From: Candidatus Binataceae bacterium
GTDB lineage: Bacteria > Desulfobacterota > Binatia > Binatales > Binataceae
Direction of reading: 5' to 3'
Assembly (NCBI GenBank): GCA_030041155.1
Contig: JASHOJ010000013.1
Span: forward strand, 1 to 64,000
DNA: 64,000 nt
Shown here: positions 26,981-35,870 of the stretch, piece by piece
Numbering within the stretch: the stretch's first letter is position 1
How the letters are laid out: every line of letters starts with the position of its first letter
Notes under the pieces: model-generated
Database searches by the model: none
What the model was told of the DNA's origin: nothing
What the model saw: the letters and a program-made list of their open reading frames with translations, nothing else
Made by a program: the position numbers and the translations under genes

Positions 26981-28693
26981 TTAGCCCGATTTGGAAGCTA
27001 CGCGGCTGTCGTGATTAATCGGGTCAACGCGCCATGAGCCGCTCCCCGTCAGAACCAGGTTGCGATCATGATACCGAGCGAGACTCTCTCGATGCGCCAC
27101 AGTGATCAGAACCATCGGGCTGCTGGAGAGCCGTTCGTACAGCATCGCTTCATTATCTGCGTCCAGAGCACTGGTCGCCTCGTCCATTACTGCAAATCGC
27201 GGTTTGTTGAGCAGCAGCCGCGCGAACGCAAGTCGCTGTTGTTCACCTTGCGATAGCATCTCGGGCCAGTTGCGCTCGGCGTCAAGCCCGCCGACGCGCT
27301 GCGGCAGGTCACCAAGATTAACGTTCTCGAGCACCCGGAGCACGTCGTCATCACTCACGTTTATCACGCGCGGGTAGCAAACCTGGGCCCGCAGCGATCC
27401 GAGGATCATGTACGGACGCTGTGGCAGGAACATCATTTGATGGAGCGGCGGCCGTTCGATATGGCCGCTGCCGGCGTGCCATATTCCTGCGATCGCGCGG
27501 GTCAGCGAGGTTTTCCCGACGCCGCTCGGACCGCTGACTAACAGGCGCTCACCCGCGCCGATCTCGAACGAGATTTCGTCTATAAGTTTTGTTTGTCCGT
27601 CGGGAGTCAGGAGTGACACGTGCTCCAGCGCGATATGCGGTGCTTCTGAGATGACAATTCCCGGTACCGCTTCTTCCGCGCGCGCTACGTCACATTCCTC
27701 CATATACGTTCCAAGCCGATGCACAACTGTGGCGAAACTCGTTATGTCCTGAAAGTTGGAAATCACCAAAGCGAGCGCGCCCTGCACTGCGCCAAATGCG
27801 GTCGCCGCCTGAGACATCTGGCCCAGCTCGATTTTGTGCGAGAAATAGGCGCCAGCGAGAACTACCCAGGGCATCAGGTTCAGCGAGTTGTTGTAGGCGG
27901 TCTGCACAAAACCGAGAAAAAGCTGCCACTTTAGCAGCAGCTTGAAATTCGACACGACCCATTCAAAACGGCGGGAGAGTTCGCGATGCTCCTGCGCTTC
28001 GCCACCGTACATCGCTATTGATTCCGCGTTGTCGCGCACGTGTACAAGACCAAACCGGAAATCGGCTTCGTAGCGCTCCTGATCAAAATTGATTACGACC
28101 AGCCGCCGCCCCACAACGATCGCGGCATACGTGCCGACCGCCGAATAGCCTATGAGCGTCACCGCGAGCCACGGAGAGATGGTCCACAGGATGCCGAAGA
28201 ACGCCCCGGCCATAACGATCGCGCCGATGCTTGAATTCAAATAGCTGAGCGATGAGGAGGTGAACGAATTGAGGTCCTGCTGAATGCGTTGATCAGGATT
28301 GTCGATCTGCGATCGCAGATTCATCTGGTAGAAGGCATGATCGCTGAATCCGCGCGAGGTGAACCACTCTGTCATCCATTCTCGCCACAGGATCTGCAGT
28401 CTGCCGCTTAGATACGGGAGAAATGGACCGACCGCGACCACAAACCCGATCCAAACGAGGAACAGCTTTAGATATTTGAAAAAAAGCAGTTTGTTGTAAT
28501 TCTGCAGCGCGTTGATTACGTCGCGATTGATGTAACTGAAGACTGCGGAAAACGCGACCAACAGCAGGATCATCACCACTACCACCGCGAGCAGAGTCAG
28601 CGCCTTGCGCTTGAGCTCCGAAACCCAGAACGGTTTTGCGAGCACCCATAGACGGCGCCAGAAAACCCGATCAAACCGGCTCATCGAATCCAC
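26981..28693 (-). CDS. ABC transporter, fused permease and ATPase, SbmA/YddA (ABCD-like) type
   Basis: 570 residues. The membrane domain (about 10-330) has six helices and the IDNPDQRI motif typical of the ABC_membrane_2 / YddA-BacA family. The ATPase domain has Walker A GPSGVGKT (388-395), signature LSQGE (480-484) and Walker B with MDEATSALD (503-511). Related proteins import or export peptides, cobalamin-like compounds or very long-chain lipids in the inner membrane. It is convergent with murD2 and monocistronic; substrate unknown. Confidence 0.88.
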   Translation of the reverse strand: MDSMSRFDRVFWRRLWVLAKPFWVSELKRKALTLLAVVVVMILLLVAFSAVFSYINRDVINALQNYNKLLFFKYLKLFLVWIGFVVAVGPFLPYLSGRLQILWREWMTEWFTSRGFSDHAFYQMNLRSQIDNPDQRIQQDLNSFTSSSLSYLNSSIGAIVMAGAFFGILWTISPWLAVTLIGYSAVGTYAAIVVGRRLVVINFDQERYEADFRFGLVHVRDNAESIAMYGGEAQEHRELSRRFEWVVSNFKLLLKWQLFLGFVQTAYNNSLNLMPWVVLAGAYFSHKIELGQMSQAATAFGAVQGALALVISNFQDITSFATVVHRLGTYMEECDVARAEEAVPGIVISEAPHIALEHVSLLTPDGQTKLIDEISFEIGAGERLLVSGPSGVGKTSLTRAIAGIWHAGSGHIERPPLHQMMFLPQRPYMILGSLRAQVCYPRVINVSDDDVLRVLENVNLGDLPQRVGGLDAERNWPEMLSQGEQQRLAFARLLLNKPRFAVMDEATSALDADNEAMLYERLSSSPMVLITVAHRESLARYHDRNLVLTGSGSWRVDPINHDSRVASKSG

Positions 28694-28827
28694 GGATCAC
28701 CTCTGGAAACAGATTTGGGGGCAGAGACACACAGGTCTGATCAGCGTCAGACTTGCGACCCTGACGCAAGCATCAAAGGGGCGTGACTACCCGGGCGCTG
28801 CTGCTCGGATATTGACGATGTTCGCAG

Positions 28828-29976
28828 CTAGAGCTTTGTGATTGCTCCGCAGGCGCGCAGCCTGTCGAGATCAGACGCGGCAAAACCCCAATCGCGCAGC
28901 GCCTCTTCGGTATGCTCTCCCGGCCGGGCCGGAGGACGCTGGATGGCGCTCGGCGTGCGGCTGAAACGCGGCGCGGGACCGGGCTGCACTACGCCGCCGG
29001 CCTCGATGAAGGTGCCGCGATGGCGATTGTGCGGATGATGTGGCGCCTCATCCATCGTGAGGACCGGGGCAAAGCACACATCGGACCCCTCCATGATACG
29101 GCACCATTCGTCGCGCGTTTTGGTGCGGAACAACGCGGCGATTTTTTCCTTCATCTTCGGCCACTCGCCGCGATCGTTCTGGCGGGGCAATTCCTGGCCC
29201 CCCAATCCGGAAAGCCGCAACAACTCGGAATAGAATTTAGCCTCGATAGAGCCGATCGCGATGTACCTACCGTCGCTGGTTTCATAGACGTCGTAGTAGT
29301 GTGCTCCGGTATCGAGAATGTTGTCGCCACGCTTGTCGGTCCAGAAACCGGATGCCCGCAGTCCATAGATCGCCGTCATCAGCGAGGCTGCGCCGTCAAC
29401 CATCGCGGCATCCACCACCTGACCCTTGCCTGATTTCTGCGCTTCCAGCAGTCCGGCTACGACGCCGAGCGCCAGAAACAGCGCACCGCCGCCAAAATCT
29501 CCAACCAGGTTGAGCGGCGGAACAGGCTTTTCACCGCGGCGACCTATGCTTCCGAGCGCGCCGGAGAGCGCGATGTAATTGATGTCATGGCCAGCCGCAT
29601 GTGCAAGCGGACCATTTTGTCCCCATCCTGTCATGCGGCCATAGACGAGTTTTGGATTTCGCTCGAGGCAGGTGTCGGGACCGAGGCCCAGCCTCTCCAT
29701 AACACCGGGACGAAAGCCCTCGATGACGGCGTCAGCCTTCTCGACCAGGCGCAGCACTGCCTCGATCGCCTCGGGGCGCTTGAGATCAAGCGCAACCGAT
29801 CGCCGGCCGCGGTTGAGCAGGTTGTACTTTGTCTCCGAATTGATTCCGAGCGCTGCATCGGCGGTTCGGTCAATTCGCAGCACATCCGCGCCCATGTCCG
29901 ACAGCAGCATCGCACACATCGGACCCGGCCCTATGCCGGCCAACTCAATCACTCGATAACCTGATAGTACTCCCAT
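28828..29976 (-). CDS. CaiB/BaiF family, 2-methylacyl-CoA racemase-like
   Basis: 382 residues. The pattern [26 protein letters not shown] opens the CaiB/BaiF fold. His130 in GHDINY, Asp160 in NLVGDFGG and Glu245 in GSIEAKFY align in spacing with the catalytic His126/Asp156/Glu241 of mycobacterial alpha-methylacyl-CoA racemase, so epimerisation of 2-methylacyl-CoA is more likely than CoA transfer. This would serve branched or sterol side-chain degradation. Its ATG lies within the palindrome CCATGG; the GH5 gene diverges to the right. Confidence 0.87.
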   Translation of the reverse strand: MGVLSGYRVIELAGIGPGPMCAMLLSDMGADVLRIDRTADAALGINSETKYNLLNRGRRSVALDLKRPEAIEAVLRLVEKADAVIEGFRPGVMERLGLGPDTCLERNPKLVYGRMTGWGQNGPLAHAAGHDINYIALSGALGSIGRRGEKPVPPLNLVGDFGGGALFLALGVVAGLLEAQKSGKGQVVDAAMVDGAASLMTAIYGLRASGFWTDKRGDNILDTGAHYYDVYETSDGRYIAIGSIEAKFYSELLRLSGLGGQELPRQNDRGEWPKMKEKIAALFRTKTRDEWCRIMEGSDVCFAPVLTMDEAPHHPHNRHRGTFIEAGGVVQPGPAPRFSRTPSAIQRPPARPGEHTEEALRDWGFAASDLDRLRACGAITKL

Positions 29977-30061
29977 GGATTTTCACCTTTCTGATGCGAT
30001 TCGTCGCGTGCTTGGCACAGTAATGTCTAGTATAGAATCGGACTCGGCGTCACGCTCCCAA

Positions 30062-32053
30062 ATGGCTCAGAAACTCGCACCGCTGCGCATTGAAAAGCGA
30101 TGGTTAGTCGACGAGGTTGGCCGCAGTGTGATTTTGCGGGGCGTTAATCTCGGAGGCGACTGCAAGGTTCCGTATCCGGATGGCGGAACGAATCATCCGA
30201 CTGACTTCTCAAATCATCGCGAGGTTTCCTTTATTGGGCGTCCGTTTCCGCTCGCGGAATCAGACGAACATTTCTCTCGCCTCAGAACTTGGGGATTCAA
30301 CTGTCTGCGTCTCTTAACGACGTGGGAAGCCGTCGAGCATCGCGGGCCTGGTGATTTCGACGCAGCATATCTCGACTACTTCGCCGAGCTCTGCCGCAGG
30401 GCAGCAGACTACGATCTTTATGTCTTCGTCGACTTCCATAATGACGTCTGGAGCCGGATGAGCGGTGGTGACGGCGCGCCGTGCTGGCTTTTCGGGAAGG
30501 TCGGAATTGATTATCGCCGGATCAGCTCTTCGGAGAGCGCACATGTGATGCAGGCGGTCTATGATTACGCGCGCGGAGGCCGCCAGGAAGATCGCTATCC
30601 GACCATGAGCTGGTCGCAGAACGCGAACTGGCCGCTGAATGGAATCATGTGGACGCTGTTCTTCGGTGGCCGCGATTTCGCGCCTCACATGACGATCGAC
30701 GGGCAGAACGTGCAGGACTACATGCAAGAGCACTATCTTGCCGCGCAACGCGAGATTGCGCTCCGCGTTCGCGACCTTCCCAACGTGATCGGATTCGATT
30801 CGCTTAACGAGCCACATGGCGGATGGATTGGGCATGCTCTTTCCTATCGTCACCTGCAAGCAGGCGACGAGAATCCGCTGCCACCGGGACCGGGTCTCGC
30901 GTGGTCTCCGCTTGATGGAATCCTGCTCTCCCACGGTGTGCCGCGCGCCGTCCCGGTTCTCGGTTACGATCGCGATGCGCGGAGAGTGACGGTCAAGCAC
31001 GAGCGTGTTATGAATCCGAACCGGATATCGATTTGGCTCGAGGGAGCGACGGATCCGTTCCTTCAGGCAGGCGCTCTCAGACTAAGCGCCGACGGCAGCT
31101 TCGATGTGCTCCGCGAGGATTTCTTCCAACGCGCCGCCGGGCGAAGAGTGAATGTCGTGGACGACTACATGGGCGCTTTTTTTGTGCGGGTGGCCGACAA
31201 TCTGCGCGCAATCAATCCCGATTGGCTACTGTTCGCGGAGCTCGATCCGCTCTCGGGATTTTTCAGAGATCGTTTTCCCGCGAATACCCCAGCGGCGACC
31301 GTCAATTCCAGCCACTGGTATGATATTCGGACTCTCGGATCGAAAACGTTTGACCCCGATTTTGGAATGGCGGGCGCTACTGCGGAGAAAGCCGAGGCTA
31401 CCGATCACCTCCAAGCTGTTTACACGCGCCAGCTTGAACATTTTGCGAAGGTATCCGAGCACATCAACGGCGGCGCACCGACGCTTATCGGCGAATTTGG
31501 AATCCCATTTGACCTGAACGGCGCGGCAGCTTACCAGGCATTTGCCCAAGGTGATCGTAGCGACGCACCCTGGAAGCCCCACATTGTTGCCCTTGATCTT
31601 ATGTACAACGCGCTTGATGCGCTGCTCCTGAACAGTGCCCAATGGAACTACACCGCATCGAATCGCAACGATCTTGCTATTGGGGATGGATGGAATCAGG
31701 AGGATCTAAGTATCTTCTCGCGTGATCAGGAAACAAGCCGCGACGACATCAATAGCGGCGGTCGAGCGCTGGCTGGCTTTGTCCGACCATATGCCCAGGC
31801 AACTCAAGGAACTCCTCGCAAGGCCGCCTTCGATCGCAGGTCGGGTGCTTTCGAGTTCCTGTTCGACGCTGATCCGACCGTTGCTGGAGCTACGGAGATT
31901 TTTGTCCCAACTTTGCAGTATCCATTTGGATTTGACGTGGAGGTAAACGGCGGAAACGCACGGCTTACGCGCGAAACGCAGAAGTTGATAGTAAAGGCGT
32001 TGGTCACCGGAGAGTGTAAAGTGATCATCACCCGTCGGACCTCGAATACCTAA
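30062..32053 (+). CDS. GH5 (subfamily 12-like) steryl-beta-glucosidase / glucocerebrosidase-like enzyme
   Basis: 663 residues from ATG 30062; ATGs at 30023 and 29975 are in frame, but 29975 collides with the racemase start and homology begins at LRIEKRW just after 30062. The markers RGVNLGGDCKVPYPDGGTNHPTDF, FIGRPFPLAESDEHF and SRMSGGDGAP are those of EGCrP2-like GH5 enzymes, which cleave glucosyl sterols or glucosylceramides. Acid Glu250 lies in DSLNEPHGG and nucleophile Glu478 in LIGEFGIPFD. The C-terminus (from about residue 570) is a beta-sandwich. No signal peptide, so cytoplasmic. Substrate in a bacterium is unknown; the neighbouring acyl-CoA racemase hints at lipid or sterol catabolism. 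Confidence 0.8.
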   Translation: MAQKLAPLRIEKRWLVDEVGRSVILRGVNLGGDCKVPYPDGGTNHPTDFSNHREVSFIGRPFPLAESDEHFSRLRTWGFNCLRLLTTWEAVEHRGPGDFDAAYLDYFAELCRRAADYDLYVFVDFHNDVWSRMSGGDGAPCWLFGKVGIDYRRISSSESAHVMQAVYDYARGGRQEDRYPTMSWSQNANWPLNGIMWTLFFGGRDFAPHMTIDGQNVQDYMQEHYLAAQREIALRVRDLPNVIGFDSLNEPHGGWIGHALSYRHLQAGDENPLPPGPGLAWSPLDGILLSHGVPRAVPVLGYDRDARRVTVKHERVMNPNRISIWLEGATDPFLQAGALRLSADGSFDVLREDFFQRAAGRRVNVVDDYMGAFFVRVADNLRAINPDWLLFAELDPLSGFFRDRFPANTPAATVNSSHWYDIRTLGSKTFDPDFGMAGATAEKAEATDHLQAVYTRQLEHFAKVSEHINGGAPTLIGEFGIPFDLNGAAAYQAFAQGDRSDAPWKPHIVALDLMYNALDALLLNSAQWNYTASNRNDLAIGDGWNQEDLSIFSRDQETSRDDINSGGRALAGFVRPYAQATQGTPRKAAFDRRSGAFEFLFDADPTVAGATEIFVPTLQYPFGFDVEVNGGNARLTRETQKLIVKALVTGECKVIITRRTSNT

Positions 32054-32126
32054 TTAGTAGGTGCGAAAGCTCGCGCCCCGGGCGAAATGAAATTCGCCTG
32101 CAAACCCGGTTCTGGACATTAAACGA

Positions 32127-33776
32127 ATGATTGATTTTCGCACCGAACCTTCGTGTTATCGGCATTGGCGAATCACCTTCACGGATTCGGTCGCGAATCT
32201 CGTGCTCAGTGTGGATGAAGCGGCACCTCTGGTGCCCGGATACGACCTGAAACTCAATTCATACGATCTCGGCGTTGATATAGAGCTGAATGACGCAGTC
32301 CAGCGCCTTCGATTTGAACACCCGGAGATTAAGAGTGTCATTATCTGTTCGGCAAACGATCGCGTGTTTTCCGCCGGCGCAAACATCAGGATGCTCGCGC
32401 AGGCGAGCCATCCTTTCAAAGTCAACTTCTGCAAGTTTACCAATGAGACGCGGATGGCTATCGAAGACGCCACGGCGAACTCGGGTCAGTTTTACATCAC
32501 GGCAATCAACGGCGCATGCGCCGGCGGTGGCTACGAACTTGCGCTCGCAACTTCTTACATCATCATGGCCGATGACGGCTCAACAGCGGTGTCACTTCCG
32601 GAATTGCCGCTGCTTGCGGTTCTGCCTGGCACGGGAGGGCTGACTCGACTGGTGGACAAACGTGGCGTGCGCCGCGATCATGCAGACTTCTTATGCACGA
32701 CAGAGGAAGGTTTGCGCGGACAACGAGCGGTCGAGTGGCGGCTCATCGATGAAGTCGTGGCGAAGAGCCGATTGCGCGAACTTGCTCTGGCGCGCGCACT
32801 TGAATTCGGCCCGCAGTCGGATCGGCCGGCCGAGGCGCGTGGACTTAAACTTGACCCGCTGGAGCGAAAGATCGAAGAGCAAAAGATCTCATATTCGAAT
32901 CTGACGATTACCCTCGATCGGGAAAAAGCCTGCGCATTTTTCGATGTCACCGCGCCGGATACGGCCCCTCCCGCCGATATCTCCGCAATGCGCGAGAGCG
33001 GGTGCCGATTTTGGCCTCTAGCTTTTGCGCGTTCGCTCGAAGACGCAATTCTTCATCTGCGTTTCAACGAAGAGAGCATCCGAAGCTGGGTCTTCCGCAC
33101 GAAAGGCGATCCAGCCGTCGTGAGCGCCTATGATACCTTCATGATCGCGCACGGCGACGACTGGCTGGTGCGCGAGATCCGCCTGTTCGTCGCGCGGACT
33201 TTGAGGCGACTCGACGTAACTTCGCGTTCCCTGTTCGCATTCATTGAACCCGGCTCATGTTTCGCCGGAACTCTGTTTGAATTGATCCTGGCTGCGGATC
33301 GAAGCTACATGCTGCGCGGATCTCGCGAGGGCGACGATACACCTGCTCCGCGAATCGCTGTCAACGAGATGAATTTTGGCGCCGTGCCGATGTACAATCG
33401 GCTGACACGCCTGCAGACGCGGTTTCTCGGCAGACCGGACCGCATAGAAGAGCTTCGGAGTTGCCTCGGAACGTACTTAACTGCGGAAGTTGCCGATAAA
33501 TTGGGGCTCGTGACTTTTACCCCGGATGACCTGGACTGGGACGACGAAACGCGTCTTGCGCTTGAGGAACGCGCGGCGTTTTCGTCGGACGCCCTCACCG
33601 GAATGGAAGCGTCGCTGCGCTTTGCAGGTCCGGAGACCATGGAGACGAAGATCTTCGCCCGGCTCTCGGCCTGGCAGAACTGGATTTTTCAGCGTCCCAA
33701 CGCAATCGGTGAAAATGGCGCACTCAAACTTTATGGGAGTGGAAAGCGACCCGAGTTCGATCGCAGGAGCGTCTAA
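32127..33776 (+). CDS. boxC: benzoyl-CoA-dihydrodiol lyase BoxC
   Basis: 549 residues, the usual length for BoxC, a double-size crotonase. Oxyanion and active-site regions are NDRVFSAGANIRML, INGACAGGGYELALA and PELPLLAVLPGTGGLTRL. BoxC opens the 2,3-epoxybenzoyl-CoA ring hydrolytically to 3,4-dehydroadipyl-CoA semialdehyde and formate. The stop overlaps the boxB start (TAATG), so both are made together. Cytoplasmic, part of the aerobic benzoyl-CoA (box) pathway. Confidence 0.93.
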   Translation: MIDFRTEPSCYRHWRITFTDSVANLVLSVDEAAPLVPGYDLKLNSYDLGVDIELNDAVQRLRFEHPEIKSVIICSANDRVFSAGANIRMLAQASHPFKVNFCKFTNETRMAIEDATANSGQFYITAINGACAGGGYELALATSYIIMADDGSTAVSLPELPLLAVLPGTGGLTRLVDKRGVRRDHADFLCTTEEGLRGQRAVEWRLIDEVVAKSRLRELALARALEFGPQSDRPAEARGLKLDPLERKIEEQKISYSNLTITLDREKACAFFDVTAPDTAPPADISAMRESGCRFWPLAFARSLEDAILHLRFNEESIRSWVFRTKGDPAVVSAYDTFMIAHGDDWLVREIRLFVARTLRRLDVTSRSLFAFIEPGSCFAGTLFELILAADRSYMLRGSREGDDTPAPRIAVNEMNFGAVPMYNRLTRLQTRFLGRPDRIEELRSCLGTYLTAEVADKLGLVTFTPDDLDWDDETRLALEERAAFSSDALTGMEASLRFAGPETMETKIFARLSAWQNWIFQRPNAIGENGALKLYGSGKRPEFDRRSV

Positions 33777-35200
33777 TGGGACTGAACTATTCAGAGCGGA
33801 TCCCCAACAACGTTAATCTTTCAGGGGATCGCCGCTTGATGCGCGCGCTTGAGATTTGGCAACCGCACTTCCTCGAATGGTGGAAGGAAATGGGGCCCGA
33901 GGGTTTTCAGGCTGCGGACGTGTATCTGCGGACCGCGACTTCGGTCGACGCAAAGGGTTGGGCCACATTCGGTTATCTGAAAATGCCTGATTACAGGTGG
34001 GGCATTTTTCTCGCGGAAGCCAATCCGGACGAACGTATCGCGTTCGGCGAACACAAGGGCGAGCCGTTGTGGCGCGAGATTCCCGGCGAGTATCGTGGTG
34101 TCCTGCGCCGGCTAATTGTCACCCAGGGTGATACTGAGCCCGCGTCTGTCGAGCAGCAGCGCCATCTCGGCGCCACCTGCCCATCGCTTTACGACCTGCG
34201 AAATCTATTCCAAGTGAATGTGGAGGAGGGGCGCCATCTGTGGGCGATGGTCTATCTGTTGCACGCGTACTTCGGACGTGATGGGCGCGAGGAAGCGGAA
34301 GCGCTTCTCGGGCGCCGTTCCGGAAGTGGGGACAATCCGCGGATTCTGGGCGCTTTTAACGAACGCACGCCGGACTGGCTGTCGTATTTCATGTTCGCGC
34401 ACTTCACCGACCGGGACGGGAAATATCAGCTCGCAAGTCTGGCGGAATCCGGTTTCGATCCACTGGCCCGAACCTGCCGTTTCATGCTGACTGAAGAAGC
34501 ACATCACCTGTTCGTCGGCGAATCAGGTATCGGACGGGTCATCGAACGCACCTGCCAGCTGATGAACGCACACGATACAGATTCGGTGGGCCTATTCGGA
34601 GGGATCGATCTGGCGATCATCCAGCGTTATCTGAATTTTCACTATTCGATCTCGCTCGATTTGTTCGGGTCCGAACTTTCAACCAACGCGGCAAACTATT
34701 TCAGCGCCGGACTCAAGGGCCGCTACAGAGAAGACGATTGGCGCGACGACCATCAACTGATTGGCGCAACGCGCACCGTCCTTAAACCTGAGGGTAGCGT
34801 CATAGTCGAATCAACGCAACCAGCTCTGGTCGCTCTGAACGAAACGTTGCGTGACTCCTACGTCGCAGATTGCGAGCGTGCGCTTGCGCGATGGAACAAA
34901 ATCATAGGCGCTGCCAATATCGACTTCGCGCTTAAGCTCCCTCATCGCGGCTTTCATCGCGCAATCGGGCAGTTCAGCGGCGTTAATGTGACCCCTAAAG
35001 GCGAGATCGTTTCCGCGCAGGGGTGGGAGTCGCGGCGCGATCAATGGCTACCGACCTCAGCGGACAAACAGCTCGTGGCGGATTTGATGAGGCCGGTTCT
35101 AAAGCCCGGGGAGTTCGCGAGCTGGATTGCGCCGCCCGTTCGAGGAATCAACCATCAGCCGCTCGATTTCGAGTACGTTGCCGATCTGCCGCAGGTCTAA
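33776..35200 (+). CDS. boxB: benzoyl-CoA 2,3-epoxidase BoxB
   Basis: 474 residues. A class-I di-iron oxygenase: Glu121, Glu151 and His154 (EEGRH), Asp212, Glu241 and His244 (TEEAHH) match the metal ligands of BoxB with an offset of one. The enzyme inserts one oxygen atom into benzoyl-CoA using electrons from the reductase BoxA. No boxA, benzoate-CoA ligase or boxD gene is in the window, so electrons must come from elsewhere in the genome. Overlaps boxC by one base. Confidence 0.93.
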   Translation: MGLNYSERIPNNVNLSGDRRLMRALEIWQPHFLEWWKEMGPEGFQAADVYLRTATSVDAKGWATFGYLKMPDYRWGIFLAEANPDERIAFGEHKGEPLWREIPGEYRGVLRRLIVTQGDTEPASVEQQRHLGATCPSLYDLRNLFQVNVEEGRHLWAMVYLLHAYFGRDGREEAEALLGRRSGSGDNPRILGAFNERTPDWLSYFMFAHFTDRDGKYQLASLAESGFDPLARTCRFMLTEEAHHLFVGESGIGRVIERTCQLMNAHDTDSVGLFGGIDLAIIQRYLNFHYSISLDLFGSELSTNAANYFSAGLKGRYREDDWRDDHQLIGATRTVLKPEGSVIVESTQPALVALNETLRDSYVADCERALARWNKIIGAANIDFALKLPHRGFHRAIGQFSGVNVTPKGEIVSAQGWESRRDQWLPTSADKQLVADLMRPVLKPGEFASWIAPPVRGINHQPLDFEYVADLPQV

Positions 35201-35255
35201 CCGCGGGCGTTGAAGAGCGTTTTCAATTCCGCAGCGACCGATATAATTTTTATTG

Positions 35256-35870
35256 ATGGCGGACACGCAGCCCCAGCGGTTTACTTCGTTCATCAGCGCA
35301 TTGCCGTGGATTCTGTATCTGGCCCTTCCCTGGCTTGGCTATCCGAACGTCGGTGTGGTCGCAGCGCTGGTCGCGGGTCTGTTTCCCACATTGCTCGCGA
35401 AGGCGCGTGGCCACAGCGTCAAGCTTGTGGATTGGACGATGCTCGTGTTCTTCGTTGTTGCGGCGCTCGCGACAATTCCCGGCGGCCGCTCAGCCGCGCT
35501 CTTTACTAGATATAATTACGTGATCGTTTGGGTGCTGTTCAGCGCGATGGCGTGGATAACAATCGCCGCCGGTGCGCCATTCACCATCCAATTCGCACGC
35601 GAATCGACTCCAAGAGAGGCCTGGAACACGCCGCTGTTCAAACGGGTTAATCTGGTGATATCAACGATGTGGGGGTCGGCTTTCACCACCAACCTGATCG
35701 TCAGCATGATGGCGCTCCAGCTTCCGAATGCCGCGACGATCCTGCAGATTGGTGTCCCGATAGCGACGATTGTTGGCGCTATTATGTTCACCAAGCGCTA
35801 TACGGCCATCGTGCGAGCGCAGCCGCGCGGAGTCGTTGCACCTGCCGAATCCCGGAACTCCTCCGTCTAG
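35256..35870 (+). CDS. small polytopic inner-membrane protein of unknown function
   Basis: 204 residues from ATG 35256; a TTG three bases earlier is possible. About five or six membrane segments, the first beginning at ISALPWILYLALPWLGY and the last around ILQIGVPIATIVGAIMF. A conserved-looking loop (PFTIQFARESTPREAWNTPLFKRVN) sits between helices. I do not recognise the family. It follows boxB by 55 bases, with TATAAT at 35242-35247 in the gap. The stop shares the tetranucleotide CTAG (35867-35870) with the stop of the convergent MEMO gene. Confidence 0.6.
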   Translation: MADTQPQRFTSFISALPWILYLALPWLGYPNVGVVAALVAGLFPTLLAKARGHSVKLVDWTMLVFFVVAALATIPGGRSAALFTRYNYVIVWVLFSAMAWITIAAGAPFTIQFARESTPREAWNTPLFKRVNLVISTMWGSAFTTNLIVSMMALQLPNAATILQIGVPIATIVGAIMFTKRYTAIVRAQPRGVVAPAESRNSSV

